Positions 33,593-42,271 of a DNA stretch of 64,000 nucleotides are shown here, in pieces. Numbering within the stretch: the stretch's first letter is position 1; each line of letters starts with the position of its first letter. A program made the translations under genes and the position numbers. The DNA is taken from contig JODP01000009.1 in NCBI GenBank assembly GCA_000719025.1, forward strand, positions 124,001-188,000, given 5' to 3'. The stretch comes from Kineosporia aurantiaca JCM 3230 (GTDB taxonomy: Bacteria > Actinomycetota > Actinomycetes > Actinomycetales > Kineosporiaceae). The notes under the pieces are model-generated. The model ran no database searches, was not told the origin of the DNA, and saw nothing but the letters and a program-made list of their open reading frames with translations.

Positions 33593-35362
33593 ATGGATGC
33601 GGATGCGGATGAGGGTTCGAGGGCATTGGGCGATGACAGCGGCGTAAGTGCAGGCGATCTGGACGGGTTGCCCAACGTTGATGAGGACGGGCAGAGCGCG
33701 CCCGACATTGATCCCACCCCGGACATCGATGCTCCCGGCGTCGACGAGGAAGAGGATCCGGCGACCCGGTCCTGGTTCCTGACGCCCGACGAGCGAGGTA
33801 ACCCCGCGTCGTCCATTGATCGCATCCCCCGGGACGACGGCCGCGGCTGGGTGGCCGGTAACCGGGTGCGCCCGCTGGTGCACGGAGCGACCTATTTCCG
33901 CCGTCTCTACGAAGAGCTCTGTGCCCTGGAGAAGGGTGATCGGGTTTATTTCACCGACTGGCGGGGCGACCGGGACGAAAAGCTGCTTCCGGAAGGCCCC
34001 ACCATCGGCGAGGTTCTGGTCGACCTCGCCCATACCGGGGTCGACGTGAGAGGTCTTCTCTGGCGGTCGCATTCGGACAGCCTCACGTTCAACGCGCAGC
34101 AGAACCAGCGCCTGGGCACGGAGATCAACGAGGCCGGCGGGGAGGTGCTGCTCGATCAGCGGGTCCGCCGGTTCGGGGCGCATCACCAGAAGCTCTTCGT
34201 GATCCGGCGGCAGGGCGAGCCGGAGCAGGACGTGGCCTTTGTGGGCGGGATCGACCTCTGCTACACGCGGCGGGACGATGCGGAGCATCACGGCGATCCG
34301 CAGCAGGCTCCGATCGATCCGCGGTACCAAGGGCGGGCGCCCTGGCACGACGCGGCGCTTGAGCTGCGGGGCCCGATCGTGGGTGACCTCCTGCGTACCT
34401 TCATCGAGCGGTGGGACGATCCGACCCCGCTCGACCGCCGCACCCCGTACCGAATGATCGTGCAGCGCAAGGCTCACATGCCGCGGCATCCGAAGAAGCT
34501 GCCGGAGTCGTTCCCGGATCCGGAGCCGTCCGGTCGTCACGCCGTTCAGGTGCTGCGTACTTACAGTGCCAAGCGTCCTCACTTCCCGTTCGCACCTCAC
34601 GGCGAGCGCAGCATTGCTCGCGCGTACGAGAAGGCCTTCCGCCGGGCGAAGAACCTGATCTACGTGGAGGACCAGTACCTGTGGTCGCGCGTCGTGGCCG
34701 AGGGCATCGCCGATGCGCTGCGCCGCTCACCGGAGCTGAGGGTGATCGCGGTGGTTCCGCGCTACCCCGATCAGGACACCGCTCTGACTGGTCCGCCGAA
34801 CCGGCTCGGCCAGGTGGACGCCATCCGGACGCTGAAAGAGGCTGCGCCGGATCGGTTCGCGGTTTACGACCTGGAGAACGCGGAAGGTGTGCCGATCTAC
34901 GTGCACGCCAAGGTCTGCGTGGTCGACGACGTCTGGATGACCGTCGGCTCGGACAACTTCAACCGGCGCTCCTGGACCAACGACAGCGAACTCACCTGCG
35001 CCGTCATCGATCCGGAGCGCGACCCGCGCGAGCCCCGGGACCTGAGCTCGGACGGCTCGGGAGCCCGGAAGCTGCCCCGCAATCTGCGGCTCCAGCTCTG
35101 GGGCGAGCACCTGGGCCTGCCCGAGGACGACGAGAGCCTGCTCGACCCGGCCAAGGCGTTCGACCTGTGGGCCCGGCACGCCCAGGCGCTCGACGACTGG
35201 CACGCCAACGGGAAGCCGGGTGAGCGGCCGAAGGGTCAGGCCCGGGTGCACACCCCAGAACCGGTGAGCCGTTTCGACCGGCTCTGGGCCACCCCGCTGT
35301 ACCGGATCATCTACGACCCGGACGATCGGCCGCGTCGCATCCGGTCGAAGGTCGAGTTCTAG
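33593..35362 (+). CDS. Phospholipase D-family protein with two HKD motifs
   Basis: 589 residues from ATG 33593. The first 55 residues are very acidic and low-complexity. HKD 1 is HHQKLFVIR (His198, Lys200), followed by VAFVGGIDLCYTR. HKD 2 is HAKVCVVDD (His438, Lys440) with VGSDNFNRRS. The two half-sites form one active site that cleaves phosphodiesters through a phosphohistidine. No signal peptide is seen, so it is probably cytosolic, unlike secreted Streptomyces PLD. There is no ribosome site before the ATG. Its stop overlaps that of the facing NUDIX gene (CTAG, 35359-35362). Confidence 0.9.
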   Translation: MDADADEGSRALGDDSGVSAGDLDGLPNVDEDGQSAPDIDPTPDIDAPGVDEEEDPATRSWFLTPDERGNPASSIDRIPRDDGRGWVAGNRVRPLVHGATYFRRLYEELCALEKGDRVYFTDWRGDRDEKLLPEGPTIGEVLVDLAHTGVDVRGLLWRSHSDSLTFNAQQNQRLGTEINEAGGEVLLDQRVRRFGAHHQKLFVIRRQGEPEQDVAFVGGIDLCYTRRDDAEHHGDPQQAPIDPRYQGRAPWHDAALELRGPIVGDLLRTFIERWDDPTPLDRRTPYRMIVQRKAHMPRHPKKLPESFPDPEPSGRHAVQVLRTYSAKRPHFPFAPHGERSIARAYEKAFRRAKNLIYVEDQYLWSRVVAEGIADALRRSPELRVIAVVPRYPDQDTALTGPPNRLGQVDAIRTLKEAAPDRFAVYDLENAEGVPIYVHAKVCVVDDVWMTVGSDNFNRRSWTNDSELTCAVIDPERDPREPRDLSSDGSGARKLPRNLRLQLWGEHLGLPEDDESLLDPAKAFDLWARHAQALDDWHANGKPGERPKGQARVHTPEPVSRFDRLWATPLYRIIYDPDDRPRRIRSKVEF

Positions 35363-35847
35363 ACGATCTGCCGGCGAACCGCTTCGCTGAGCGCGGCCAG
35401 GATCGGCACCTGCCCCTTGACCAGCTTGGTCGCCGCGGTTTCGAGGTCGAACCAGGCGGCCCGGTCCATCTCCGGGAAGCTCTGCAGCCGGCCCGACCCG
35501 CGCGGCCACTCCATCTCGAAGAGGTTGCTGGAGAACGTGCTGACGTCGTGGTCGCCGGGTACCGCGAAGGTCGTGATCACCTTGCCACTGGACTGTTTGG
35601 TGTCGCCCAGTTCCAGGTAGGGACCCTCCGGCGCGGCCGAGCCCATCTCCTCCTCGAACTCCCGGCGGGCCGCGGTCAGGGCGTCTTCCCCCGGCTCGAA
35701 CAGGCCCTTCGGGATGGACCAGGCGTGCTCCTCCTTGTGGGCCCAGAGCGGCCCACCCATGTGGGCGATCAGCACCTCCAGATCGCCGTCGTGATCGAAC
35801 CGGTAGACCAGCATTGCTGCGCTTCTTGTCACCACGAACGTCATCAT
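35359..35847 (-). CDS. NUDIX hydrolase
   Basis: 162 residues from ATG 35847 (ATG 35844 adjacent), with GGAG 6 nt upstream. The Nudix box GLFEPGEDALTAARREFEEE followed by MG fits GX5EX7REUXEEXGU. The surrounding HAWSIPKGLFEPGE is typical of the NUDIX group annotated as NTP pyrophosphohydrolases. Substrate unknown. Confidence 0.9.
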   Translation of the reverse strand: MMTFVVTRSAAMLVYRFDHDGDLEVLIAHMGGPLWAHKEEHAWSIPKGLFEPGEDALTAARREFEEEMGSAAPEGPYLELGDTKQSSGKVITTFAVPGDHDVSTFSSNLFEMEWPRGSGRLQSFPEMDRAAWFDLETAATKLVKGQVPILAALSEAVRRQIV

Positions 35848-35878
35848 GCCGGACTCCACCGACAGACTCCGGCGTTGT

Positions 35879-36604
35879 TCACCGCCTTCGGGTGTACCAG
35901 CAACCTTCGGACACCACGTGGTATCCCAGCCGTTCGTACAGCGGCAGACCCATCTTGGTGGCCACCAGCAGCGAAGGAAGATGCGCGTGAGCTGCGAGGA
36001 CGCTGGTCATTAGGACGGAGGCGAGCCCGGCCCCGCGGTGCTCCGGCAGGGTGGCCAGCCAGTAGACGCCCGCAGCTCGGCCGTCGTCGTAGGTCACCAC
36101 GGCCGCGCCGGGTTCGCCGTCGGCCAGGGCAAGCCAGGTGTGCCAGCCCGGCACGTTCAGCACCGCGGGCGGGATCAGGCCGCCGGATGCCCAAGGCCGG
36201 AGTTCGGGGCGGGGGAAGCCCTCCACGATCACGCGTTCGGCCTGATCCAGCTGGGACTGGTCGGCGACCTGCACCACCTCGACACCCTTACGGCGGACCT
36301 CCTCGACCGGCCCGGCGGGGCGCATCATCACGGGGTAGTGCTGCGCCACCACGTCGTCCGGCACCCGTACCCCGCCGACGCCGAACGGATCCTCGACGAC
36401 GTTCCGGTGCCCCAGCACCGGCTCGGCCAGGAGGTCGGTGATCTGGTCGGGGGACAACGGCCGGCGGGCCACGATCTGGGCACCGCTGTTGGTGTGCCGC
36501 GAGAACACCTCGTCGCCGTTGGGCAGGTGGTCGGCGGGAAATCCGAGCGCGTCCCAACGAGCGATGTTGTTGGTGACGTACAGCTCGATGCCGGTGTCGC
36601 TCAT
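35879..36604 (-). CDS. GNAT-family N-acetyltransferase
   Basis: 241 residues with GAGGAG before the ATG. The acetyl-CoA site is LATLPEHRGAGLASVLMTSV (motif A), and motif B is ATKMGLPLYERLGYHVVSEG. The N-terminal half (SRHTNSGAQIVARRPLSPD) is longer than in minimal GNATs and may bind the substrate. It lies 31 bp upstream of the NUDIX gene on the same strand. Confidence 0.85.
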   Translation of the reverse strand: MSDTGIELYVTNNIARWDALGFPADHLPNGDEVFSRHTNSGAQIVARRPLSPDQITDLLAEPVLGHRNVVEDPFGVGGVRVPDDVVAQHYPVMMRPAGPVEEVRRKGVEVVQVADQSQLDQAERVIVEGFPRPELRPWASGGLIPPAVLNVPGWHTWLALADGEPGAAVVTYDDGRAAGVYWLATLPEHRGAGLASVLMTSVLAAHAHLPSLLVATKMGLPLYERLGYHVVSEGCWYTRRR

Positions 36605-36693
36605 ATCTCCTCTTCAATGGTCGGCCGGTCATCTTCCCCGACCGATGCTGGGGGCTGGCTGAGCCCGACCCGCGCCCGGCCCACCCATCCGGC

Positions 36694-37569
36694 ATGATCG
36701 GACGGGTGGCATCCCGGAATCCGGTGCGGCGCCTGGACGCGCACGCCCGCAGAAAAGTAGCTCAGGGCACCGCCGAGATCGTGCCCGACCAGGACCGCCC
36801 CGACGCGTTCACCCTGCTGGTGGAGGGCACGGCACAGTCGCACGTCGATCTGGCCGACCCGACCCGGCTGGACTTCGAGTACATGCGCTGGCTCGGCTTC
36901 CTGATCGATCTGGCCGCCGAGCCCGGTGAGCCGCTGAACGTGCTGCATCTGGGCGGGGGCGCCTGGACGCTGCCGCGGTACATCGCACATACCCGGCCGG
37001 GTTCCCGCCAGCGAGTGGTGGAGATCGATGAGCCGCTGATCGAGTTCGTCCGCGAGCACCTGCCCCTACCCCGGAACGCGAATATCCGGGTGCGGTCCGG
37101 CGATGCCCGGGAGGTGCTGACCGGGCTGACGGAAGACAGCGTGGATCTGATGATCGTGGATGTGTTCAGCGGAGCTCGGATCCCGGCTCACCTGACCTCG
37201 GCCGAGTTCGTTGCGCAGGCGGCCCGGGTGCTGCGGCCCGGCGGGATCTATGCGGCGAATCTGGCCGACGGACCGGGGTTGCACTTTGCCCGGAGCCAGG
37301 TGGTGACCGCGCAGACGGTCTTCACCGAGACCGCGATCGTGGCCCAGCCGCCGGTGCTGCGGGGCCGCCGGTTCGGAAACCTGGTGCTGGTGGCCGGGAA
37401 CGGGCCCTTACCCCTGCGCGGGCTGGCCCGGCGAACGGCGTCGGACGTGTTCGCGGCCCGGGTCCTGGCGGGCACCGACCTGGAGAACTTCGTGGCCGGT
37501 GCCCAGCCCGTGACGGACGACTTCGCCCAGCAGTCCCCGGAACCACCCACCGGGCTCTTCAAGGGCTAG
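36694..37569 (+). CDS. Spermidine synthase-like methyltransferase-fold protein
   Basis: 291 residues from ATG 36694. The aminopropyltransferase-like fold shows LHLGGGAWTLPRYI, QRVVEIDEPLIEF, RSGDAREVL and DLMIVDVFSGARIPAHL. In true spermidine synthases the catalytic Asp lies in a DxxD segment; here the equivalent stretch reads DVFSGARIP, as in the many SpeE-like proteins of unknown substrate. It would bind SAM or decarboxylated SAM. Confidence 0.8.
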   Translation: MIGRVASRNPVRRLDAHARRKVAQGTAEIVPDQDRPDAFTLLVEGTAQSHVDLADPTRLDFEYMRWLGFLIDLAAEPGEPLNVLHLGGGAWTLPRYIAHTRPGSRQRVVEIDEPLIEFVREHLPLPRNANIRVRSGDAREVLTGLTEDSVDLMIVDVFSGARIPAHLTSAEFVAQAARVLRPGGIYAANLADGPGLHFARSQVVTAQTVFTETAIVAQPPVLRGRRFGNLVLVAGNGPLPLRGLARRTASDVFAARVLAGTDLENFVAGAQPVTDDFAQQSPEPPTGLFKG

Positions 37570-37623
37570 TGCATGATCACGGGGGCGGAACTACATGATC
37601 ACGGAAAGGGGTGGGGGGGAGGG

Positions 37624-38406
37624 TCAGAGGGGTTGCCAGGCGGGGCGGTTGGCCCAGATGTCGTCGTAGTACTCGCGCAGGGTCAGCCGGCTGGCGGCGC
37701 CCTCGTCCAGCAGCACGGTGGCGTGCCGGTGGAGTTGCACGATGGACGCCGGGCAGGCGGCGGAGAGGGGGCCCTCGACGGCCTTCGCCACGGCGTCCGC
37801 CTTGCCCTCGCCACTGGCCAGCATGAGCAGGTGACCGCTGCGGCCGATGGTGCCCAGGCCCTGGGTCAGCACGTGCTTGGGCACCTCGTCGAGTGAGGCG
37901 AAGAAGCGCGCGTTGTCCTGCCGGGTGCGGGCGTTCAGGGTCTTCGGGCGGGTCAGCGAGGTCAGGGCGGAGCCCGGCTCGTTGAAGGCGATGTGGCCGT
38001 TCGAGCCGATCCCGGCGATCTGCACGTCGATCCCGCCCGCGTCCAGGATCGCCCGCTCGTAGAGCGCGCACTCGGCCAGCAGGTCCTCGGCCGCGCCGTT
38101 CGGGCCGCGCACCGCCCCGGCCGGGATGTCCAGCCGATCGGTGACCTCGCGCTGGATCACTGCGGCGTAGCTCTCCGGGTGGCCGACCGGCAGGCCGACG
38201 TACTCGTCCAGCATGAAGGCGCGGGCGTGGGCGAAGCTGAGCCCGGCCTCCTTGTTGCGGCGGGTCAGCTCCTCGTAGAGCGGGCCCGGGGTGGAGCCGG
38301 TGGCCAGGCCCAGCACCGGGTCGGGCTTGGTGGTGAGCAGGCGCTCGATGATGTCGGCGGCCAGGGCCGCGGTGTCGGCCGGGGTGGGGAGAACAATGAC
38401 TTCCAT
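37624..38406 (-). CDS. nagB: Glucosamine-6-phosphate deaminase
   Basis: 260 residues from ATG 38406, which overlaps the nagA stop as TGATG (an in-frame ATG at 38421 is alternative). Phosphate loop LGLATGSTPGPLYEEL, base Asp67 (MLDEYVG), and the GSNGHIAFNEPGS segment with His138 and Glu143 are all present. It converts glucosamine-6-phosphate to fructose-6-phosphate and ammonia. It is the last gene of the nagZ-ROK-nagA-nagB operon. Confidence 0.95.
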   Translation of the reverse strand: MEVIVLPTPADTAALAADIIERLLTTKPDPVLGLATGSTPGPLYEELTRRNKEAGLSFAHARAFMLDEYVGLPVGHPESYAAVIQREVTDRLDIPAGAVRGPNGAAEDLLAECALYERAILDAGGIDVQIAGIGSNGHIAFNEPGSALTSLTRPKTLNARTRQDNARFFASLDEVPKHVLTQGLGTIGRSGHLLMLASGEGKADAVAKAVEGPLSAACPASIVQLHRHATVLLDEGAASRLTLREYYDDIWANRPAWQPL

Positions 38407-39620
38407 CAGACCGTGGTCCATTCAGGCGCAGGAGCGAAATACCAGTCGTAGACCAGCTCGCCCCCGACCACGGTGGCCACGGGGAACTGGTCGTCGTTGA
38501 GCAGCACCAGGTCGGCCGGGCCACCCGGCCGGATCCGGCCCAGGTCGCCGCGGCCGATCAGGTCCGCGGGAACAGTCGTGCCGGCCGGCAGCACCTCGGC
38601 CAGGCCGGAGCCGGTGTACGCGGCCAGCAGGCGCAGGCAGCGGTCGAGGGAGACGGCGCTACCGGCCAGCAGGCGCTGGTCCGGCTCGTCGCTGTCGCCC
38701 AGGGCCAGGCGGACCGCGCCGTTGCGGATGATCACCCGCTGGGTGCCCAGCCGGGCCTCGCCGTCGGGCTGGCCGAGGGCGGCGGTGGTGTCGCTGACCG
38801 CCAGAAAACGCTTCGGCCCGAGAGCTTTCCAGGTGGCAGCCACCATCTTCGGGTGCACGTGCAGGCCGTCCACAATTACCCCGGCGACCAGGTCGCCGCC
38901 GCCGAGCACCGCCCCAGCCGGGCCCGGGTGCTGGTGGTGCAGGGGCGTCATCGCGTTGTAGAGGTGGGTGACCGCGCGTCCGCCGGCCTGCACGCCCGCC
39001 TCGAACTCCTCCAGCGTGGCGGCGGTGTGGCCGAGCGAGACCAGCACCCCGCGATCGGCCAGCTCCCGGATGATCTCCAGCGCCCCGGGCAGTTCCGGCG
39101 CGATCGTGGTGATCAGCACGCCCGCCTCGGGCGTCCAGCCCCGGATCAGGTCCGGGTCGGGCTCGCGGAGCAGCCGCTCCTCGTGCGCGCCCTTCCCCTT
39201 CGGGGCCAGCATCGGGCCCTCGAAATGCAGTCCGAGCGGCCGGGCCCCGGCCGGGACGATCTCCGGACGGCCCGCCGCCAGCACCTCCAGGGCCCGGGTG
39301 CGGGTGCGCTCGTCGGTGGTGACCAGGGTGGGGACGAACGAGGTGACGCCGTAGCGGGGCAGGGCCGCCGCGACCCGCCACAACCCGTCCGGATCGGCCG
39401 TGATGTCCACCCCGGCGGCCCCGTTGACCTGCAGATCGATCAGACCGGGGACGAGCGTGAGACCGGTCGCGTCGAGGTGGCCGGGCGGCACCGGACCGGA
39501 GGAAGGGGCGACCGAGGCCACCCGGTCGCCGGCCAGCACCACGTCCACCGAGGCGGACGTGCCGGTCTCCGGGTCGAGCAGGGTGGCTCCGGACAGGCCC
39601 GCCACCGCCACGCCGTTCAC
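38406..39620 (-). CDS. nagA: N-acetylglucosamine-6-phosphate deacetylase
   Basis: 404 residues. Amidohydrolase barrel with GLIDLQVNGAAGVD, HFEGPMLAPKGKGAH, LGHTAATLEEF, THLYNAMTPLHH, IVDGLHVHP and VSDTTAAL, covering the metal ligands and the catalytic Asp. It removes acetate from GlcNAc-6-P, supplying NagB. Its start overlaps the ROK kinase stop by ATGA and its stop overlaps nagB. Confidence 0.95.
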   Translation of the reverse strand: MNGVAVAGLSGATLLDPETGTSASVDVVLAGDRVASVAPSSGPVPPGHLDATGLTLVPGLIDLQVNGAAGVDITADPDGLWRVAAALPRYGVTSFVPTLVTTDERTRTRALEVLAAGRPEIVPAGARPLGLHFEGPMLAPKGKGAHEERLLREPDPDLIRGWTPEAGVLITTIAPELPGALEIIRELADRGVLVSLGHTAATLEEFEAGVQAGGRAVTHLYNAMTPLHHQHPGPAGAVLGGGDLVAGVIVDGLHVHPKMVAATWKALGPKRFLAVSDTTAALGQPDGEARLGTQRVIIRNGAVRLALGDSDEPDQRLLAGSAVSLDRCLRLLAAYTGSGLAEVLPAGTTVPADLIGRGDLGRIRPGGPADLVLLNDDQFPVATVVGGELVYDWYFAPAPEWTTV

Positions 39621-40642
39621 GCCGGAAGATCCTGTTTGAGGACGCCGTCCAGCACCTTGGTCGCCTCCGCCGGGACCGGCGGGGGAGACTGGGCGAGCAG
39701 GGCCGCCCCGATCGCCGCGACCGGCTGGTCGCGCGGCACCACGGTGAGCCGGGCGGCCAGGTCCAGTCCCCGCAGGAACGGCGATCCGGTGGCCTGCCGG
39801 TCCAGGGCCTTGGCCACGGCGTGCCGCAGCGGCTCGCCGACCTCGGCCACCCCGCCGCCGAGCACGATCAGGTCCACGTCCACGGTGAGCGCCAGCATCC
39901 GGACGGCGGCGGCCAGGTAGTCGGCCACCTCGTCGCGGATCCGCCGGGCTTCCTCGTCACCGTCGGCCGCCGCTGCGAACAGGTCCTGACCAGCCGGGAG
40001 TTCGCTGCCCTCACGGGGTTTCCAGCGGGCGGCGATGGCGCTGCCGGAGGCCACCGACTCCAGGCAGCCGCGCTGCCCGCAACTGCACAGCGGGCCGTTG
40101 GAGTCGACCGGGACGTGCCCGATCTCGCCGGCCGCGTTGTGCGGGCCGCGCCGCAGTTCACCGCCGAGCACGATGCCCGCCGCCATCCCGGTGCCGATGC
40201 TCAGGTAGGCCATGTCCACCTGGCCCAGGCGCAGGTGCGAGGCCGCACCGAGAGCGGCCGCGTTGACGTCGTTCTCCACCACCACGGGCAGGTCCAGCCG
40301 GCGCCCCAGCCGCTCGGCGAGCGCCAGCCCGCCGGTGCCGACGCCGAGGTTCACCGCGTGGGTGATCTGGCCGCGGGCCGCGTCGACCAGGCCGGGGATG
40401 CCGATGCCGACGCCCCGGAACAGGTCGCGGGGGAGGGCGGCGCCCTCTCCGGAGACCCGGGCGGCCAGCGCGGTGAGCGCGCGGGCGGCCGTGTCGACCA
40501 CCCCTTCGGGGCCCAGACCGGTACTCAGCCGGGCGGATTCGACCACCCGGGCGCGCCGGTCCGCCGCGCTGGTGTCGACCGCCACGGCCAGCACCTTCGA
40601 GCCGCCGATGTCGAGACCGGCCAGCAACGTGCCCTCGGTCAC
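39617..40642 (-). CDS. ROK-family sugar kinase, probable GlcNAc kinase
   Basis: 341 residues from GTG 40642, overlapping the nagZ stop as GTGA. It has the phosphate-binding LAGLDIGGSKV, the catalytic VVENDVNAAALG (Asp) and the ROK zinc motif GEIGHVPVDSNGPLCSCGQRGCLES. No DNA-binding domain is attached. Family members phosphorylate glucose, GlcNAc or ManNAc. Its place between nagZ and nagA argues for GlcNAc, feeding NagA, but specificity is inferred. Confidence 0.88.
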   Translation of the reverse strand: MTEGTLLAGLDIGGSKVLAVAVDTSAADRRARVVESARLSTGLGPEGVVDTAARALTALAARVSGEGAALPRDLFRGVGIGIPGLVDAARGQITHAVNLGVGTGGLALAERLGRRLDLPVVVENDVNAAALGAASHLRLGQVDMAYLSIGTGMAAGIVLGGELRRGPHNAAGEIGHVPVDSNGPLCSCGQRGCLESVASGSAIAARWKPREGSELPAGQDLFAAAADGDEEARRIRDEVADYLAAAVRMLALTVDVDLIVLGGGVAEVGEPLRHAVAKALDRQATGSPFLRGLDLAARLTVVPRDQPVAAIGAALLAQSPPPVPAEATKVLDGVLKQDLPA

Positions 40643-42192
40643 CGGATACCGCCCAGTTCCAGGCCCAGCTCCGGGCCTAATTCCGTGCCCAGCCATTGTG
40701 CGGCTGCTTGCAGACTCACCGACGATCCTCCGTACGTCCATATCGTCGCCGCCCCGGGCAGTCCCGTGGGCGTGCCCTCGGCATCCACGACCGGCCACCC
40801 GGTCTCGACCGTGATCAGATCCGGGCGGACCCGGGCGATCTGCTCCAACCGGTCGGCGACCCAGGGGTGGCGGTGCGCGTCCCGGACCAGGGCCACCAGG
40901 GATTGCTCGCCCGCCCCGGCCAGGTGTGCGTCGATCGCGGCCCGGTCGTCGGCGGGGGAGAGAGCGTGTTTGCGCGCGTCTTCGAGCGGCAGGGTCCACG
41001 GTACCTCACCCGCGGCGATCCCCGGAGTGACGTGAAACTCAAGTACGAGAACGTTTTTCGGGTCCCAATGGTTCACTGTGCCCTGGGCCCGCAGGGCGGC
41101 CCGGGCCGCCTGCCGGTTCGCCTCCCCGGGAACTGCCGCGGTGCTCGCGTCCCTCATTGCCGAGAGTCTGCCCGACCGGACCGCGGTGACCAGGGTTTCG
41201 ACCCGGGAAGCCGCGTCGGCGAGCCGTTCGGCGGGCAGCCGGCCGTCCGCGACCGCGGCCACGATGTCGTCCACCACCCAGGCCAGCACCGGTTCCATCT
41301 CGCCGGATGCCCGCTCGGGGCCGATGCACAACAGGTCCGCCCCGGCGGCCAGCGCCGCGACCGCGGCCCGTCCGGGGCCTCCGTAGGGCCGCGCCACCCC
41401 GGCCATGTCCAGGGCGTCGGTCACGATCACCCCGGTGAAACCCAGCTCGTGGCGCAGAATACCGAGTACTTCCGGGCTCGTGGTGGCCGGATTGGCCGGG
41501 TCCACGGCGGACAGCACCACGTGCGACGTCATCACCGCGGGCACGCCGGCGGCCACGGCGGCCGCGAACGGCACCAGCTCCCGCTCCCGGGCGGTGCTCA
41601 GCCCGATGTCCAGCCGGGGCATCGCCAGGTGCGAGTCCTCCACGGTGGCCCCGTGTCCGGGGAAGTGCTTGATGCAGGCCGCGACCCCGGCGGAGTGCAG
41701 CCCGGCGGAGAAGGCGACGGTGTGCCGGGCCACCCGGTCCGGCGTCGCGCCGAAGCTGCGCACCCCGATCACCGGGTTGTCCGGCTCGCAGTTGACGTCG
41801 GCGACCGGGCCGAGGTCCAGGTCGATCCCGATGTCCCGCAGGCGTTTCCCGATCCCGGCGGCCACCGCCTGGGTGAGATCGACGTCGTCCACCGCACCCA
41901 GTACCGCGTGCCCCGCGGTGCGGCCCCCGCGCCGCGCGTCCAGCCGGGTGACGTCGCCACCCTCCTCGTCCAGGGTGACCAGGACGCCGTCCGGTGAGGC
42001 GGCGTGGATCTGCGCCACCAGCTCCGCCGCCTGGGCGTCGTCGCCGGTCAGGTTGGTCCCGAAAAGGCAGACCGAGCCGAGGCCCTCGCCGATCCGGGTG
42101 CGCATCCAGGCGGGCAGGGCGGTGCCGTGGAAGGACGGCATCAGCACCCGGTGGGCCTGCCGGCGAATGGTCTGGTCGGGCCTGCTGGTCAT
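40639..42192 (-). CDS. nagZ: Glycoside hydrolase family 3, beta-N-acetylhexosaminidase
   Basis: 517 residues from ATG 42192, with AGGAG 10 nt upstream. The NagZ-type signature KHFPGHGATVEDSH carries the flexible loop Asp/His acid-base pair. VTDALDM holds the nucleophile Asp. There is no signal peptide, so it acts in the cytosol. The C-terminal ~170 residues form a second alpha/beta domain, as in two-domain actinobacterial and Bacillus NagZ. It releases GlcNAc from muropeptides during wall recycling, supplying the kinase, NagA and NagB encoded downstream. Confidence 0.9.
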   Translation of the reverse strand: MTSRPDQTIRRQAHRVLMPSFHGTALPAWMRTRIGEGLGSVCLFGTNLTGDDAQAAELVAQIHAASPDGVLVTLDEEGGDVTRLDARRGGRTAGHAVLGAVDDVDLTQAVAAGIGKRLRDIGIDLDLGPVADVNCEPDNPVIGVRSFGATPDRVARHTVAFSAGLHSAGVAACIKHFPGHGATVEDSHLAMPRLDIGLSTARERELVPFAAAVAAGVPAVMTSHVVLSAVDPANPATTSPEVLGILRHELGFTGVIVTDALDMAGVARPYGGPGRAAVAALAAGADLLCIGPERASGEMEPVLAWVVDDIVAAVADGRLPAERLADAASRVETLVTAVRSGRLSAMRDASTAAVPGEANRQAARAALRAQGTVNHWDPKNVLVLEFHVTPGIAAGEVPWTLPLEDARKHALSPADDRAAIDAHLAGAGEQSLVALVRDAHRHPWVADRLEQIARVRPDLITVETGWPVVDAEGTPTGLPGAATIWTYGGSSVSLQAAAQWLGTELGPELGLELGGIR

Positions 42193-42271
42193 CGCTGAAC
42201 GGCTCCTGCCCCGAGGCTCTCGGTCGTCTGGCACGTGCGGGTGCGCGTGAATCAGGGTGGACGGGGGATTC

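Noticed and set aside
32316..33626. Proline/serine-rich open frame on the - strand through the repeat block, with an in-frame repeated segment
   Set aside because: Runs antisense into valS, has no ribosome site, and its openness follows from base composition and the 336-bp repeat spacing.
37572..37604. Two CATGATCACGG direct repeats, 22 bp apart, after nagB
   Set aside because: Short and without associated palindrome or terminator features; likely chance or minor.
40696..41997. 433-codon + strand frame opposite nagZ
   Set aside because: Shadow of nagZ, whose catalytic motifs are clear.
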